Shown here piece by piece: positions 8,707 through 17,520 of a DNA stretch of 64,000 nt. The notes below the pieces were generated by a model. It saw only the letters and a program-made list of their open reading frames with translations. It searched no databases and was not told the origin of the DNA. This stretch comes from Methanofollis formosanus (lineage in GTDB: Archaea; Halobacteriota; Methanomicrobia; Methanomicrobiales; Methanofollaceae). The DNA lies in assembly GCF_019633745.1 (NCBI RefSeq), contig NZ_CP037968.1, forward strand, positions 2,424,789 to 2,488,788. Reading direction: 5' to 3'. Numbering within the stretch: the first letter of the stretch is position 1; each line of letters begins with the position of its first letter. The translations under genes and the position numbers were made by a program.

Positions 8707-8966
8707 TGGCACTGAGAGTCGGGTGCGCCGCCCCCCCGGGCCGCGCCCATGACAACAAGACCGGGTCCTGGCGCGTCTTCAAGCCTGTCTTCAAATATGA
8801 AAAATGCGTGAAGTGCGGACTCTGTGAGGTCGTGTGCCCCGAAGGGTGCGTGTATGAACGCGAGGACGGCTTCTATGTCGCTGACTACGACTACTGCAAG
8901 GGCTGCGGCCTCTGCGTCGAGGAGTGTCCGGTGGATGACATCGAGATGGTCCAGGAGGAGAAGTAA
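8706..8966 (+). CDS. porD: Pyruvate synthase delta subunit (2x[4Fe-4S] ferredoxin-like)
   Basis: The 86-residue protein carries electrons from the catalytic subunits to external ferredoxin. Two classic cluster motifs are present: CVKCGLCEVVCPEGC (residues about 36-50) and CKGCGLCVEECP (about 64-75). The N-terminal TGSWRVFKPV is characteristic of PorD rather than of the 2-oxoglutarate enzyme's KorD, and it is the best reason to call the operon por. It overlaps porC and is followed by porA after 3 bp. Confidence 0.95.
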   Translation: MALRVGCAAPPGRAHDNKTGSWRVFKPVFKYEKCVKCGLCEVVCPEGCVYEREDGFYVADYDYCKGCGLCVEECPVDDIEMVQEEK

Positions 8967-8969
8967 ACA

Positions 8970-10124
8970 ATGATGGAAATTCTTGAAGGCTCCCACGCGG
9001 TCGCCGAGGCCGTGAAGCGCTGCCGCCCCGAAGTGATCGCTGCCTATCCGATCACCCCCCAGACCCATATCGTCGAGGCGCTCGCGAGCATGGTCGCAGA
9101 CTGTGAACTCGACGCCGACTATATCTGTGTTGAGAGCGAGTTCTCCGCCCTCTCCGCCTGTCTTGGTGCGAGTGCCGCGGGTTCCAGGGTCTACTCCGCG
9201 ACCACCTCCCAGGGGCTGGCCCTGATGTTCGAGGTCTGCTTCAATGTTGCCGGGATGCGCCAGCCGGTCGTGATGACCATCGCCAACCGTGCGATGGGTG
9301 CACCCCTCAACATCTGGAACGACCAGCAGGACTCGATCTCCCTGCGCGACGCAGGCTGGATGCAGTTCTATGCCGAGGACAACCAGGAGGCGAACGACCT
9401 CCACTATATTGCCTACAAGGTGGCCGAAGACCACGACGTCCTCCTGCCTGCGATGGTCTGTTTCGACGGGTTCATCCTGACCCACACCTACGAACCGGTG
9501 GACATCCCCACCCTGGAGGAGGTCGACGCTTTCCTCCCGCCCTACAAGCCGGTGAACATCCTGGACGCGAAGAACCCGATGTCGCTGGGGATGTATGCGA
9601 CCCCTGACTACTACATGGAGTTCAGGTACGAGGTCGAAGAAGCGATGAAGCGGGCGCGGAAAGTCTTTGCCGATGTCGGCGCCGAGTTTGGCGAGACCTT
9701 CGGGCGCGACTACTCCGGGCTGGTCGAGGGCTACCGTCTTGAGGACGCGGAGATCGCATTGGTGGCGATGGGCTCGATCTGCGGGACGGTCAAGGACGCG
9801 ATCGACGAGATGCGTGAGGAAGGGAAGAAGGTCGGTCTCCTGAAGATCCGGAGTTTCAGGCCGTTCCCGTCTGAAGAAATAAAGGCAGCTCTCGCTGGTG
9901 TCTCGAAGGTGGCGGTGCTGGACAAGAACATCTCGCTCGGGCAGAAGGGTGCGGTCGCCCTCGAGGTGAAGGACGCCCTCTACGGCACCGGGACCGAGGT
10001 GCTCGACTACATCGTTGCCCTGGGCGGGCGCGACATCAGAAAACGCGATATCCGGGCGGTCGCCGACCTTGCGGAGAAGGGGATCGGCGACCAGTTCTAT
10101 GGGCTGAGGACGGAGGTGCTCTAA
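8970..10124 (+). CDS. porA: Pyruvate synthase alpha subunit
   Basis: This 384-residue subunit forms the substrate-binding and TPP-pyrimidine domains. The front (EGSHAVAEAVKRCRPEVIAA, then YPITPQTHIVEAL) is the conserved YPITP motif. VESEFSALSACLGASAAGSR and SATTSQGLALMFE are core blocks. The second domain begins near residue 255 (DAEIALVAMGSICGTVKDAI), with LLKIRSFRPFP and AVLDKNISLGQKGAV following. Two consecutive ATG codons (8970, 8973) could start it. porB follows directly. Confidence 0.95.
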   Translation: MMEILEGSHAVAEAVKRCRPEVIAAYPITPQTHIVEALASMVADCELDADYICVESEFSALSACLGASAAGSRVYSATTSQGLALMFEVCFNVAGMRQPVVMTIANRAMGAPLNIWNDQQDSISLRDAGWMQFYAEDNQEANDLHYIAYKVAEDHDVLLPAMVCFDGFILTHTYEPVDIPTLEEVDAFLPPYKPVNILDAKNPMSLGMYATPDYYMEFRYEVEEAMKRARKVFADVGAEFGETFGRDYSGLVEGYRLEDAEIALVAMGSICGTVKDAIDEMREEGKKVGLLKIRSFRPFPSEEIKAALAGVSKVAVLDKNISLGQKGAVALEVKDALYGTGTEVLDYIVALGGRDIRKRDIRAVADLAEKGIGDQFYGLRTEVL

Positions 10125-11009
10125 ATGGACCGGGAATCTGAACTCTTCCAGTGCGGCCACCGCGCCTGCGGCGGCTGTGGGCCTGCCCTGGCCGCAAAAC
10201 TCATTCTGAAGGGCACGGGTCCGAACACGATCGTGGTGGCCTCGACCGGGTGCATGGAGGTCTTCTCGACCCCGTATCCGGAGACGGCCTGGGGCGTGCC
10301 GTGGATCCACTCGCTCTTCGAGAACGCCGCGGCGGTGGCCTCGGGGATCGAGTCCTCCCTCAAGAAGCAGGGACGCGACGAGCATGTCGTCTGCATCTGC
10401 GGCGACGGCGCCACCTTCGATATCGGGGTGCTCTGCATCTCGGGTGCCTTCGAGCGGGGGCACGACATCACCTACATCTGCTACGACAACGAGGCCTACA
10501 TGAACACCGGCATCCAGCGCTCGGGTGCGACGCCGTACGACGCCAACACCACCACGAGCCCAGCCGGCAAGTGCTCCACCGGGAACAAGCGGCCCAAGAA
10601 GGATATGCCCGCCATCCTGGCCGCTCATGGGGCGAGTTATGTGGCGACGGCCTCGATGGCCTACCCCAACGACCTGATCAGGAAGGTGCAGCGTGCGGTG
10701 AACACTCCCGGCCCCAACTACATCCAGGTCCATGCGCCGTGCTGCACGGGCTGGGGCTTCGACGGTTCGCAGACGATGAAGATCGGTCGTCTCGCCGTCG
10801 AGACCGGACTCTGGGTGAACTTCGAGATGATCGACGGCGAGGTGGAGCATGTGAGGAAGGTCGCAAACCGCAAGCCGGTCGAGGAGTACCTCGAGGTCCA
10901 GAAGCGGTTCCGCCACCTCTTCAGGCCGAAGAAGAACGAGGAAGAGATCGCCAAGATCCAGGCGATCGCCGACCACAACGCCGGGGCGTTCGCGGTCGAC
11001 CGGAACTAA
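10125..11009 (+). CDS. porB: Pyruvate synthase beta subunit
   Basis: The 294-residue thiamine-pyrophosphate-binding subunit has Cys ligands for a [4Fe-4S] cluster in [10 protein letters not shown] (residues 8-17) and a further Cys near residue 205 ([10 protein letters not shown]). The TPP/Mg motif is [20 protein letters not shown] followed by NEAYMNTG. The tail [18 protein letters not shown] is typical of PorB. It is the last gene of the operon; a T-run follows the stop. Confidence 0.95.
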   Translation: MDRESELFQCGHRACGGCGPALAAKLILKGTGPNTIVVASTGCMEVFSTPYPETAWGVPWIHSLFENAAAVASGIESSLKKQGRDEHVVCICGDGATFDIGVLCISGAFERGHDITYICYDNEAYMNTGIQRSGATPYDANTTTSPAGKCSTGNKRPKKDMPAILAAHGASYVATASMAYPNDLIRKVQRAVNTPGPNYIQVHAPCCTGWGFDGSQTMKIGRLAVETGLWVNFEMIDGEVEHVRKVANRKPVEEYLEVQKRFRHLFRPKKNEEEIAKIQAIADHNAGAFAVDRN

Positions 11010-11018
11010 TATTTTTTG
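11010..11018 (+). terminator. Oligo-T terminator after porB
   Basis: A TATTTTTTG run immediately follows the porB stop codon, as expected for an archaeal transcript end. Confidence 0.45.
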
Positions 11019-11212
11019 CTGGAAGGCTCTTCTGTCACAGAAAAGCTGAGCCGACCAGAGGGTGCGTCTCCCCTCCCCTCTCTTTGTCTGATCCCGGGAT
11101 TGATGCTTCAGGATTCTGATCGGATGCTCTGTATCGTATCAGAAAATATATTGCTCTCTGAAGCAACAGGAGTGCGTCAAAGCCGGCTTCGAGGGTCGGC
11201 AGGAGATGAAAT

Positions 11213-11656
11213 ATGGGCCAGAAGTCCTTTTTTATTGAATTTGCCGTTATCTGTCTCCTCATTGCGGCGATCTCGATCGTGGCCTACACCGGGGTCGGGG
11301 GGGAGGAGGAAACCGGGGCTGCGGCGGGGGCTGCCAGTCTCCAGGTCCAGGAGCATGTCGAGGTGGTGCGGGGCGGGGCGGCGACGGTGCCGGTCACCCT
11401 TGAGACCGGGGCCGGGACGGTCGGCGAGGTGAGGTACACCCTCTGCCGGGTGACCGCTGCGGAGGAGAAGGAGCAATGCCCGATGCCTGACGGGTTCTCG
11501 GTCGGGATCGATCCCATGGTCTTCCATGCAGAACCGGACACCGCTTATCAGGCCGAGATGAACCTCTCGGCATGTCCTGAGTGCAGTCCGGGGGCATATG
11601 TCCTGATGCTGGACGCCGGTGTCGCGTCACGCTGGATCGAGGTCACGGTCGTCTGA
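11213..11656 (+). CDS. Small membrane-anchored extracytoplasmic protein, unknown
   Basis: I do not recognise a family. The 147 residues comprise one N-terminal hydrophobic segment (about residues 9-26: FAVICLLIAAISIVAYTGVG), which is an anchor or uncleaved signal, and a single beta-rich domain. Two Cys pairs (CRVTAAEEKEQC and CPEC) could form disulfides outside the cell. The phrase VEVVRGGAATVPVTLETGAG resembles immunoglobulin/CARDB-like folds. A purine-rich GGAGATGAA stretch precedes the ATG. It stands alone between por and the repeat region. Confidence 0.7.
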   Translation: MGQKSFFIEFAVICLLIAAISIVAYTGVGGEEETGAAAGAASLQVQEHVEVVRGGAATVPVTLETGAGTVGEVRYTLCRVTAAEEKEQCPMPDGFSVGIDPMVFHAEPDTAYQAEMNLSACPECSPGAYVLMLDAGVASRWIEVTVV

Positions 11657-12724
11657 GTGTCTGCTGCATTAGGGTAAAAGATATTGAGGTGATCCCTCTC
11701 GTCATAGGCATGGAGCGAGAGTACCTCACGTCAGCAAGAACCAGGAAGTCCTATACGTTCACCGATCCTCATCACTCGCGCGCCAGGGTTTTGCATTCTG
11801 GTAAACAAAAACTTACAGCTACGTATTTCTTGAACTGAAGATTGGGTGTGGAAATAAGGGGTACGAGCGTGATTCTCCCACTTTCCCCCATGCTTGGACG
11901 AGGGGCACTGCCCCCGGACAACAAAGTCTTCGTCTTCTCGACTGCCTCCGGTCGTCAGCGAAAACAGAGGTCCACGGAAGATCGAAGATCTTCCTGTCAA
12001 GGAAATGCTCTGCATTTCCTATGTTCTCGAACTCGCTCTCGCTTGTTCTTCCAGGAGGAAGATTGAACTGGGAAGGTTAGACCAATGGACATGGAGAGGG
12101 GGTTGCGCTATTTTGTCCTATCGTGATGCGGGGGATGGCTGGAAGGAGTAGAGAAGATTGAAAATCTTTGAGCAGTCGAGAAAGCCAGAGGCTTTCGCTG
12201 TCCGGGAGGGCCTCCCCCCGGCGAGAAAGGACAAGGGAATACGCTTTATTCTCTCTGTGGGTGGCACATCTGATCGGTCCGTCTTCCTCTGCCAATCACA
12301 CCGGTGGCACTGCTTTAGGAGCCCCGGGATTGCGATTGAAGCGGGGGAGGCTGAGAAATGGCCGAGATGAGTCTTGATTTGGATGATTGATCGAGCCAAG
12401 ATACTTTTGAGTGCTCTATGAGAAACTTTTCATGTGGTATGCCTGAGGCGTGCTTTCGCTTCACGAGTGATTCTACAAAGTCTTTATTTTGGTGGTGCTC
12501 ATGGGGGCGATGAGAACCCTGTGACAATTAGAGGATATGTCCACAAACGATATATAATAATTTTAATATATCTAAGGTCGTGGAGACCGAAGTGGTCTTC
12601 TGGTGGAGCCCCGCTACATTGTCCAGACGCTGACGGGACCCCACATTGCCCGGAGGCAAGAGAACATAGGCTTACCAGTACTTATGGTTTTCTCTTTCCT
12701 CCGGGAGAAATTGGAGGAAGAGAA
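11657..12724. repeat. Long gap with degenerate repeat copies and an AT-rich promoter
   Basis: No gene is supported in this 1.07-kb gap. Repeat-related pieces are a GAGGGGCACTGCCCCCGGAC stretch near 11895, CCTCCCCCCGGCGAGAAAGG near 12211, and a clear right-end motif at 12422-12478 (TTTTCATGTGGTATGCCTGA, then GTGATTCTACAAAG). The matching left end was not found, so the copy looks decayed. At 12548-12572 the sequence turns strongly AT-rich (GATATATAATAATTTTAATA), a plausible TATA region for the transglutaminase gene, leaving a leader of roughly 150 bases. Confidence 0.5.
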
Positions 12725-14023
12725 ATGAGAAGAAAAATTGGAGCGCAGCTTTGGAGTGTGCTTCTGGTGTTGGTACTCGTCGGAACGATCTTTGTTCCGC
12801 TGGTCAGTGCCGAAAAAACTGGGGAAAACTGGATCGATTCTTTTGATCAGTGGGTTGAACCACGAGATATGTCGATGTACACCAAAGAGATCATCATCGA
12901 AGAGCCAGATTGCACCATTAGTCCTGAAGAGGTTGAAAGAACACCTGGGCTGATGGTTATCAATGAAGATGTCAACTTTCTTGAGCCAGAAATGGAAGTA
13001 GAATTTTTACCTGGCCACACAGCTCATGTAAATGTAACGGATGATTCAACAAGGGTAGTAAAATCAGCGAAAAGTAACTTTGATGTTGTAATGAAGAATG
13101 GAACATTCACATGGTACTGGATCCAGGATACTGTGATACCCCATGTAGTCAATATCACAAATTTCGGCCCGACTCTGGCAAGTGGAAGAGTACTTGTCTG
13201 TTCGATTGAGGATGGATATGCCTATTACCAAACATATTCTGACCTTTTACCTGGTGAAACGAGGTCGGTGTTAGTTCCATTTAAAGTTAGGCCGGATTCG
13301 GTTGGAGTAAAACCGATGGGTGTTATAATACAGGCAGGGCCTTATTATGAACAAACATATTCAGCAATATTGCCAATTAATGGGACAGAGATATACAACA
13401 ACGATGATTCTCATTTTCCAGATCCAAACAATGGAGATAATCTAGAAACAAGTGATCTCTATCATTTCCCATTCTACGAGGGATACTGGGTAATATCTGA
13501 AGCAGCATACGCTGGTGACAACACAAATAATCCCTATGATACTGCGTACAGGACAATGCAATACGTAAATGATAAAATGAATTATACCAACAAGTCACCT
13601 TATTTGTATTATATTACGTCCGACGTGTACATGCAGAATCATCCCAATGATGATGGAGAATACGATGGAGTCTGTGATGAATTTGCAACTTTGTATACCG
13701 CTTTCACCCGATCACTTGGCATCCCAACACGTTTCTTGGCTTTCACCATGGAAAATGCCACGACCGAGGAAGTATGGGGGCATGGTATTGCAGAATCATG
13801 GGATGGAAACGCCTGGATCCATTCAGATCCTACCTGGAATTCATTTGACGATCCACAAGCGTATATAAGGGCAGGGAATATCCACATTGATATGACCCAC
13901 TATGATGATGCCGATGATTCATGGAATACAGAAGACCCGGAAGATCCTACAGGTGACGGCATCCTCAGGTACGAAGATTTCAGAACACAGACTTACCTCG
14001 GAGAGGTTCCGAGGTATAATTAA
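12725..14023 (+). CDS. Secreted transglutaminase-like (cysteine-protease fold) protein
   Basis: This is about 432 residues with a signal peptide (MRRKIGAQLWSVLLVLVLVG, cleavage near FVPLVSA). A beta-rich middle is followed by a transglutaminase-like core near the C terminus. The probable triad is Cys in DGVCDEFATLYTAFTRSLG, His in WGHGIAESWDG and Asp in WIHSDPTWNSFDD, with GIPTRFLAFTMEN between. The start is the ATG at 12725, preceded by GGAGG. A further 97 codons upstream are open but lack signal-peptide character. The gene is clearly richer in A+T than its neighbours, suggesting recent acquisition. The substrate is unknown. Confidence 0.88.
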   Translation: MRRKIGAQLWSVLLVLVLVGTIFVPLVSAEKTGENWIDSFDQWVEPRDMSMYTKEIIIEEPDCTISPEEVERTPGLMVINEDVNFLEPEMEVEFLPGHTAHVNVTDDSTRVVKSAKSNFDVVMKNGTFTWYWIQDTVIPHVVNITNFGPTLASGRVLVCSIEDGYAYYQTYSDLLPGETRSVLVPFKVRPDSVGVKPMGVIIQAGPYYEQTYSAILPINGTEIYNNDDSHFPDPNNGDNLETSDLYHFPFYEGYWVISEAAYAGDNTNNPYDTAYRTMQYVNDKMNYTNKSPYLYYITSDVYMQNHPNDDGEYDGVCDEFATLYTAFTRSLGIPTRFLAFTMENATTEEVWGHGIAESWDGNAWIHSDPTWNSFDDPQAYIRAGNIHIDMTHYDDADDSWNTEDPEDPTGDGILRYEDFRTQTYLGEVPRYN

Positions 14024-14032
14024 ACATTTTTT

Positions 14033-14899
14033 ATGTCAAAATTCACCGCTCTTCTGATCATCGGGCTTCTGGTTGCAGTATTCTTCTTTATCGTTCCGGT
14101 ATCTGCCGCAGTGCAGACACCTCTTCCAGGTCAAGGAAACCAGACCTTGATCCTGTACGGCATTCATCCCAACGCCCAGAAGAACGAGACCATCAGGACA
14201 TTTATCGAAGAACATGGCAAGATTGAATGGGGAGAATACGGCAGGAATCGGACGCACCGGTATGTGTGTATCATCCCGGTCAATGCGAGCGAGAAGAAAC
14301 TCTTCTATCTCAACAACCAGACTGCGGAACATAATCAGGAACCTTCGATTGTGTTTGTCAGAATCATAGATCGCGACGAGCCACTACCCATCCCGACACC
14401 TGATCGCGATCCTTTCAGGGGACTCTATCAGAAGTACCCGGTGCTCAAAGAGGATGAGGACGTCCAGACCTATATCGCAGCTCACTCCCCTGAACGGTAT
14501 AAGGAAGAGCCGACCGGAACGTCACGGTCCAGGGTGTACTTCATTGATGAGGAGGGGACGTTTTCGGAATATATCGTTGACCTCGAGGACGGGAATATCG
14601 TTTCAGGCAGGTATCTCTCTGAGGACCAACTTACGGTCAACAGGTCGGAGGCGATTGAACAGGCTCTCGGTCGTCAACCTGAAGATGCCAGGATCGAGAG
14701 CGCGCTGCTCACGATCCATGATGATGATATATACTGGGAAATTGCCATTCTCAACGGGCCGATGATGGAGTATGCTCTTATCCCGGTGGAGAAGACGACG
14801 AGCACCCCACATCCGACCACAGAATCGCCGGGTTTTGCATCTTGTCTTGCTCTCGGTGGCATCGGTGTTGTTCTGGTGCTCTCCCGGACACGGCGATGA
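14033..14899 (+). CDS. Secreted surface protein with PGF-CTERM-like sorting tail
   Basis: The 288-residue protein has an N-terminal signal (TALLIIGLLVAVFFFIVPVSA). Two extracytoplasmic regions follow, the second (about residues 165-250) resembling PepSY-type repeats. The tail SPGFASCLALGGIGVVLVLS ends in RTRR. That Pro-Gly-Phe, hydrophobic stretch and basic end is the pattern of PGF-CTERM proteins processed by archaeosortase A. The Thr/Pro-rich segment before it (STPHPTTE) fits a glycosylated spacer. It lies 9 bp after the transglutaminase gene and is probably co-transcribed. The function is unknown. Confidence 0.75.
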   Translation: MSKFTALLIIGLLVAVFFFIVPVSAAVQTPLPGQGNQTLILYGIHPNAQKNETIRTFIEEHGKIEWGEYGRNRTHRYVCIIPVNASEKKLFYLNNQTAEHNQEPSIVFVRIIDRDEPLPIPTPDRDPFRGLYQKYPVLKEDEDVQTYIAAHSPERYKEEPTGTSRSRVYFIDEEGTFSEYIVDLEDGNIVSGRYLSEDQLTVNRSEAIEQALGRQPEDARIESALLTIHDDDIYWEIAILNGPMMEYALIPVEKTTSTPHPTTESPGFASCLALGGIGVVLVLSRTRR

Positions 14900-15316
14900 A
14901 GGCACCCGTCATGGTGTCTGGTTCATGCCGGGAAAACCACTTCTGAATGATCGGCCCTTTTTCTTCCCGCCCTATCTTCATCCTGGGAGTCCGGGGGCAG
15001 GGCCGGCCCCCGGCGCGTATGATTGGGGAAGGCACGTCGATCAGAACGGCCGCCCGCAATCACAGGATCGGTCCTGCTGTCGCCAAAACTCTGTAGCGCT
15101 GCTCAGAGCAATTTTCATCGTGTAGCTTGACCCGGGGTTCATGCCGAATTATACACCGTCCTCTGTCTCTATCTTTGGTGGAGGATGGGGGCAGGAAAGT
15201 TTTGGGATGACCTTAGAAGATGGAAGAGGGCCACCTGAGAGGATGATGAGAAAGACAATCATCCTCACCAGATCCGCCGCTCTCCCGTGCCTCGACCAAC
15301 CCTGGTCACAAAGATC
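14900..15316. repeat. Intergenic repeat copy (hairpin unit plus right end)
   Basis: The gap between the PGF-CTERM-like gene and the converging DUF5803-type gene contains a repeat unit at about 14966-15060 (CTATCTTCATCCTGGGAGTC, then CCGGGGGCAGGGCC / GGCCCCCGG, closing on GGAAGGCACGTCGATC). It also has a right-end-like motif at 15110-15157 (TTTTCATCGTGTAGCTTGAC, then TTCATGCC). The last 150 bp show nothing recognisable. Confidence 0.55.
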
Positions 15317-15964
15317 TTAGGGGTCCTCAGGCGGCGGGATCTCGGGGGGTTTCTGCCGGCGGAGGAGGAGGTACGGGAAGAGGAGCACCACCGCGACCGT
15401 CACCCAGATCGACCCGAAGATATAGAGGAGCCGCTCCTGTCCGGGGTCGTAGTAGCGGACCTCGGCAAACCGGGTATTCTCCCACTGCACTGTGGTCGTG
15501 CCGTTCTTTTCCTCGTTCACCGTCGCACCGCTGCTCGTCCACCCAAGGAGGGGGTTGGAGACCGAGAGGCCCTCGGGCAGGGTGACGGTGAGATTGGAGG
15601 GGTCGGTCATGAGGACCTGAAGGTCCCGGTTCTTGATGTCGGCCTCGTAGCGTATGGTCGCATTGCCCTGCTGGAAGGAGACGGTATTTTTATCCTTCCA
15701 CGAATAGGTGCAGTTTGTCCCGCACTCCCCTGAGATCGTGACATTTTTTACTTCGAGGGGGAGGGTCTCACCAAGGGGACCTGCCATCCAGAAGGAGTAT
15801 TCACTCTCGTTGACGAGGGTGACCGCCCCCTGGTAGGCGTCGCCACCAGGGAGCACCTCGACGGTTGCGTTCAGGGCCGAGACCGGCCCCGCAAGGGCGA
15901 TTATAAGTGCAAGACAGAGAGCAAGGCCTGCTCGGTGGCCTCGATCTCGATCGGGGATGGACAT
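15317..15964 (-). CDS. DUF5803-type membrane-anchored protein
   Basis: The 215-residue protein has a signal-like hydrophobic segment (about residues 12-30), an extracytoplasmic beta-rich domain with two Cys (GECGTNCTYSW), a C-terminal transmembrane helix (IFGSIWVTVAVVLLFPYLLL) and a proline-rich tail. The layout resembles the DUF5803 family of Methanomicrobia; the function is unknown. Its ATG lies 64 bp inside the end of thrC, in another frame. No later start is available before the hydrophobic segment, so the overlap appears genuine. Confidence 0.75.
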   Translation of the reverse strand: MSIPDRDRGHRAGLALCLALIIALAGPVSALNATVEVLPGGDAYQGAVTLVNESEYSFWMAGPLGETLPLEVKNVTISGECGTNCTYSWKDKNTVSFQQGNATIRYEADIKNRDLQVLMTDPSNLTVTLPEGLSVSNPLLGWTSSGATVNEEKNGTTTVQWENTRFAEVRYYDPGQERLLYIFGSIWVTVAVVLLFPYLLLRRQKPPEIPPPEDP

Positions 15965-17106
15965 TGTTTGATCACCGTCTCCGGGTCTTTGAGGAGGTGC
16001 CCGGTCACGACACAGACGATCCGCTCGTCCCGGTCGATCGCCCCCTCCTCGACGAGTTTCTTGATCCCCGCCACCGAGGCCGCAGAGGCGGGTTCGACCC
16101 CGATCCCCTCTTTCCGGGCGAGGTCGCGCTGCATGCTGAGGATCTCTTCGTCGGTCACCGCCGCGGCCGTGCCGCCGGTCGCCCGGATCGCCGTCAGGGC
16201 CTTCTCGGCATTGACCGGTGCGCCGATCCTGATCGCGGTGGCCACGGTCTCGGGGTTCGTCTGGGGCACGACCTCGGGGAGGCTGCCCCGCACGGCCTGC
16301 ACCACCGGCTGCGAACCGGCCGCCTGGATCCCGGTCATCATCGGGAGGCGGTCGATGAACCCGAGGCCTTCGAGCTCGCGCAGCCCCTTGTAGGCCGCAG
16401 AGATGTTGCCCGCGTTCCCGACCGGGAGAACGAAACGGTCCGGGACGTCGCCGAGCTGGTCGACGGCCTCGAACGCGATGGTCTTCTGCCCCTCAAGCCG
16501 GTACGGGTTGACCGAGTTCAACAGATAGATCCCGTGCTTGATGCATAGTTCGCGGACCAGTTCGAGGGCGCGGTCGAAGTTGTCCCGGATCGCGATCACT
16601 TTGGCCCCGTGCATCAGGGCCTGGGCGACCTTGCCGAGGGCGACTTTGCCCGCCGGCAGGAGTACGACTGCCGGGACGCCGCCCTTCGCCGCATATGCCG
16701 CCAGACTGGCCGAGGTGTTGCCGGTGCTTGCGCAGGCCACGCTCTTCATCCCGAGCTGCAGGGCCATCGAGACCCCGACGGTCATCCCGCGGTCCTTGAA
16801 GGAGCCGGTCGGGTTCATCCCTTCGTGCTTGGCATAGAGGTGCGGGAGGCCGAGTTCTTCGCCGAGCCGCTCCAGGTGGTAGAGGGGCGTGCCCCCTTCC
16901 TGAAGGCTGACCGGCTTGATGGTGACCGGGAGGAGTTCCCGGTAGCGCCAGACCGAGAGGGGGCGGCGGTCCCACTCGTCTCTGGTCACGGAGATGGTAT
17001 TCAGATCATATTCGACGGTGAGCAGGTGCCCACACTTCGGGCATGTATAGATGATCTCGCCGGGCGCGTATTCGGCACCACAGTGGATGCACGAGAGACG
17101 ATACAT
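15901..17106 (-). CDS. thrC: Threonine synthase
   Basis: This PLP enzyme converts O-phosphohomoserine to threonine. It is 401 residues. A zinc-ribbon N terminus (CIHCGAEY ... YTCPKCGHLL) is typical of archaeal threonine synthases. The PLP lysine is in NPTGSFKDRGMTVG near residue 105. PLP-phosphate and substrate loops include ASTGNTSASLAAYAAKGG and LPVGNAGNISAAYKG. It is followed by, and overlaps, the DUF5803-type gene. The N-terminal start at 17106 is the first ATG before the zinc ribbon. Confidence 0.96.
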   Translation of the reverse strand: MYRLSCIHCGAEYAPGEIIYTCPKCGHLLTVEYDLNTISVTRDEWDRRPLSVWRYRELLPVTIKPVSLQEGGTPLYHLERLGEELGLPHLYAKHEGMNPTGSFKDRGMTVGVSMALQLGMKSVACASTGNTSASLAAYAAKGGVPAVVLLPAGKVALGKVAQALMHGAKVIAIRDNFDRALELVRELCIKHGIYLLNSVNPYRLEGQKTIAFEAVDQLGDVPDRFVLPVGNAGNISAAYKGLRELEGLGFIDRLPMMTGIQAAGSQPVVQAVRGSLPEVVPQTNPETVATAIRIGAPVNAEKALTAIRATGGTAAAVTDEEILSMQRDLARKEGIGVEPASAASVAGIKKLVEEGAIDRDERIVCVVTGHLLKDPETVIKQCPSPIEIEATEQALLSVLHL

Positions 17107-17520
17107 GGGAGAATGTTGGTCGTCCGGGTAGATGAAAATTCGGCTCTGGGGTGGTCATCGGGATCGGTCGGAATTGGTATCGGTGCCGGAAACTCTGGGC
17201 TGCAGAACGACTCATGAAGAAGGGGCCTCTCTCTTCTGTGGGGGGTGTGAAGGGATCCTGGTCTGTTCTTCATGACATGGAAGCGGGCGGGAACACCTAT
17301 CATCGCCGCCCCTCGGCTATCTTCGTCCGTGGGGGGTCCGGGGGTCACTCGCCCCCCGGCGCGAGATGACAGGAAAGGTTCTGCGATGGGGGCGGCATGT
17401 CTGATCATCACACCTTCTCACGTCCTCGTGCTGGGGACACCGCCAGCGCCCCTCCCCCTGCGATCAGGTCGGGAGGGCACAATCGTAGGAGCCGACGAGG
17501 GTGCCGATCTGTCCGGCGCC
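17107..17520. repeat. Intergenic repeat hairpin unit between thrC and YdjM-like gene
   Basis: A well-preserved hairpin unit lies at 17304-17396. It opens GCCGCCCCTCGGCTATCTTC and closes on ATGGGGGCGGCATGT. An inner GTCCGGGGGTCA / CCCCCCGGCGCGAGA stem is followed by the recurrent CTGATCATCACACCTTC. The remaining sequence (17400-17500) includes GTGCTGGGGACACCGCCAGC, another repeat-like scrap. No gene is seen. Confidence 0.6.

Noticed and set aside
8679-10976. 765-codon open frame on the minus strand opposite the por genes
   Set aside because: It is antisense to porD, porA and porB, all unmistakable. Its translation is rich in Arg/His/Gly/Val without domains, typical of mirror frames in GC-rich DNA.
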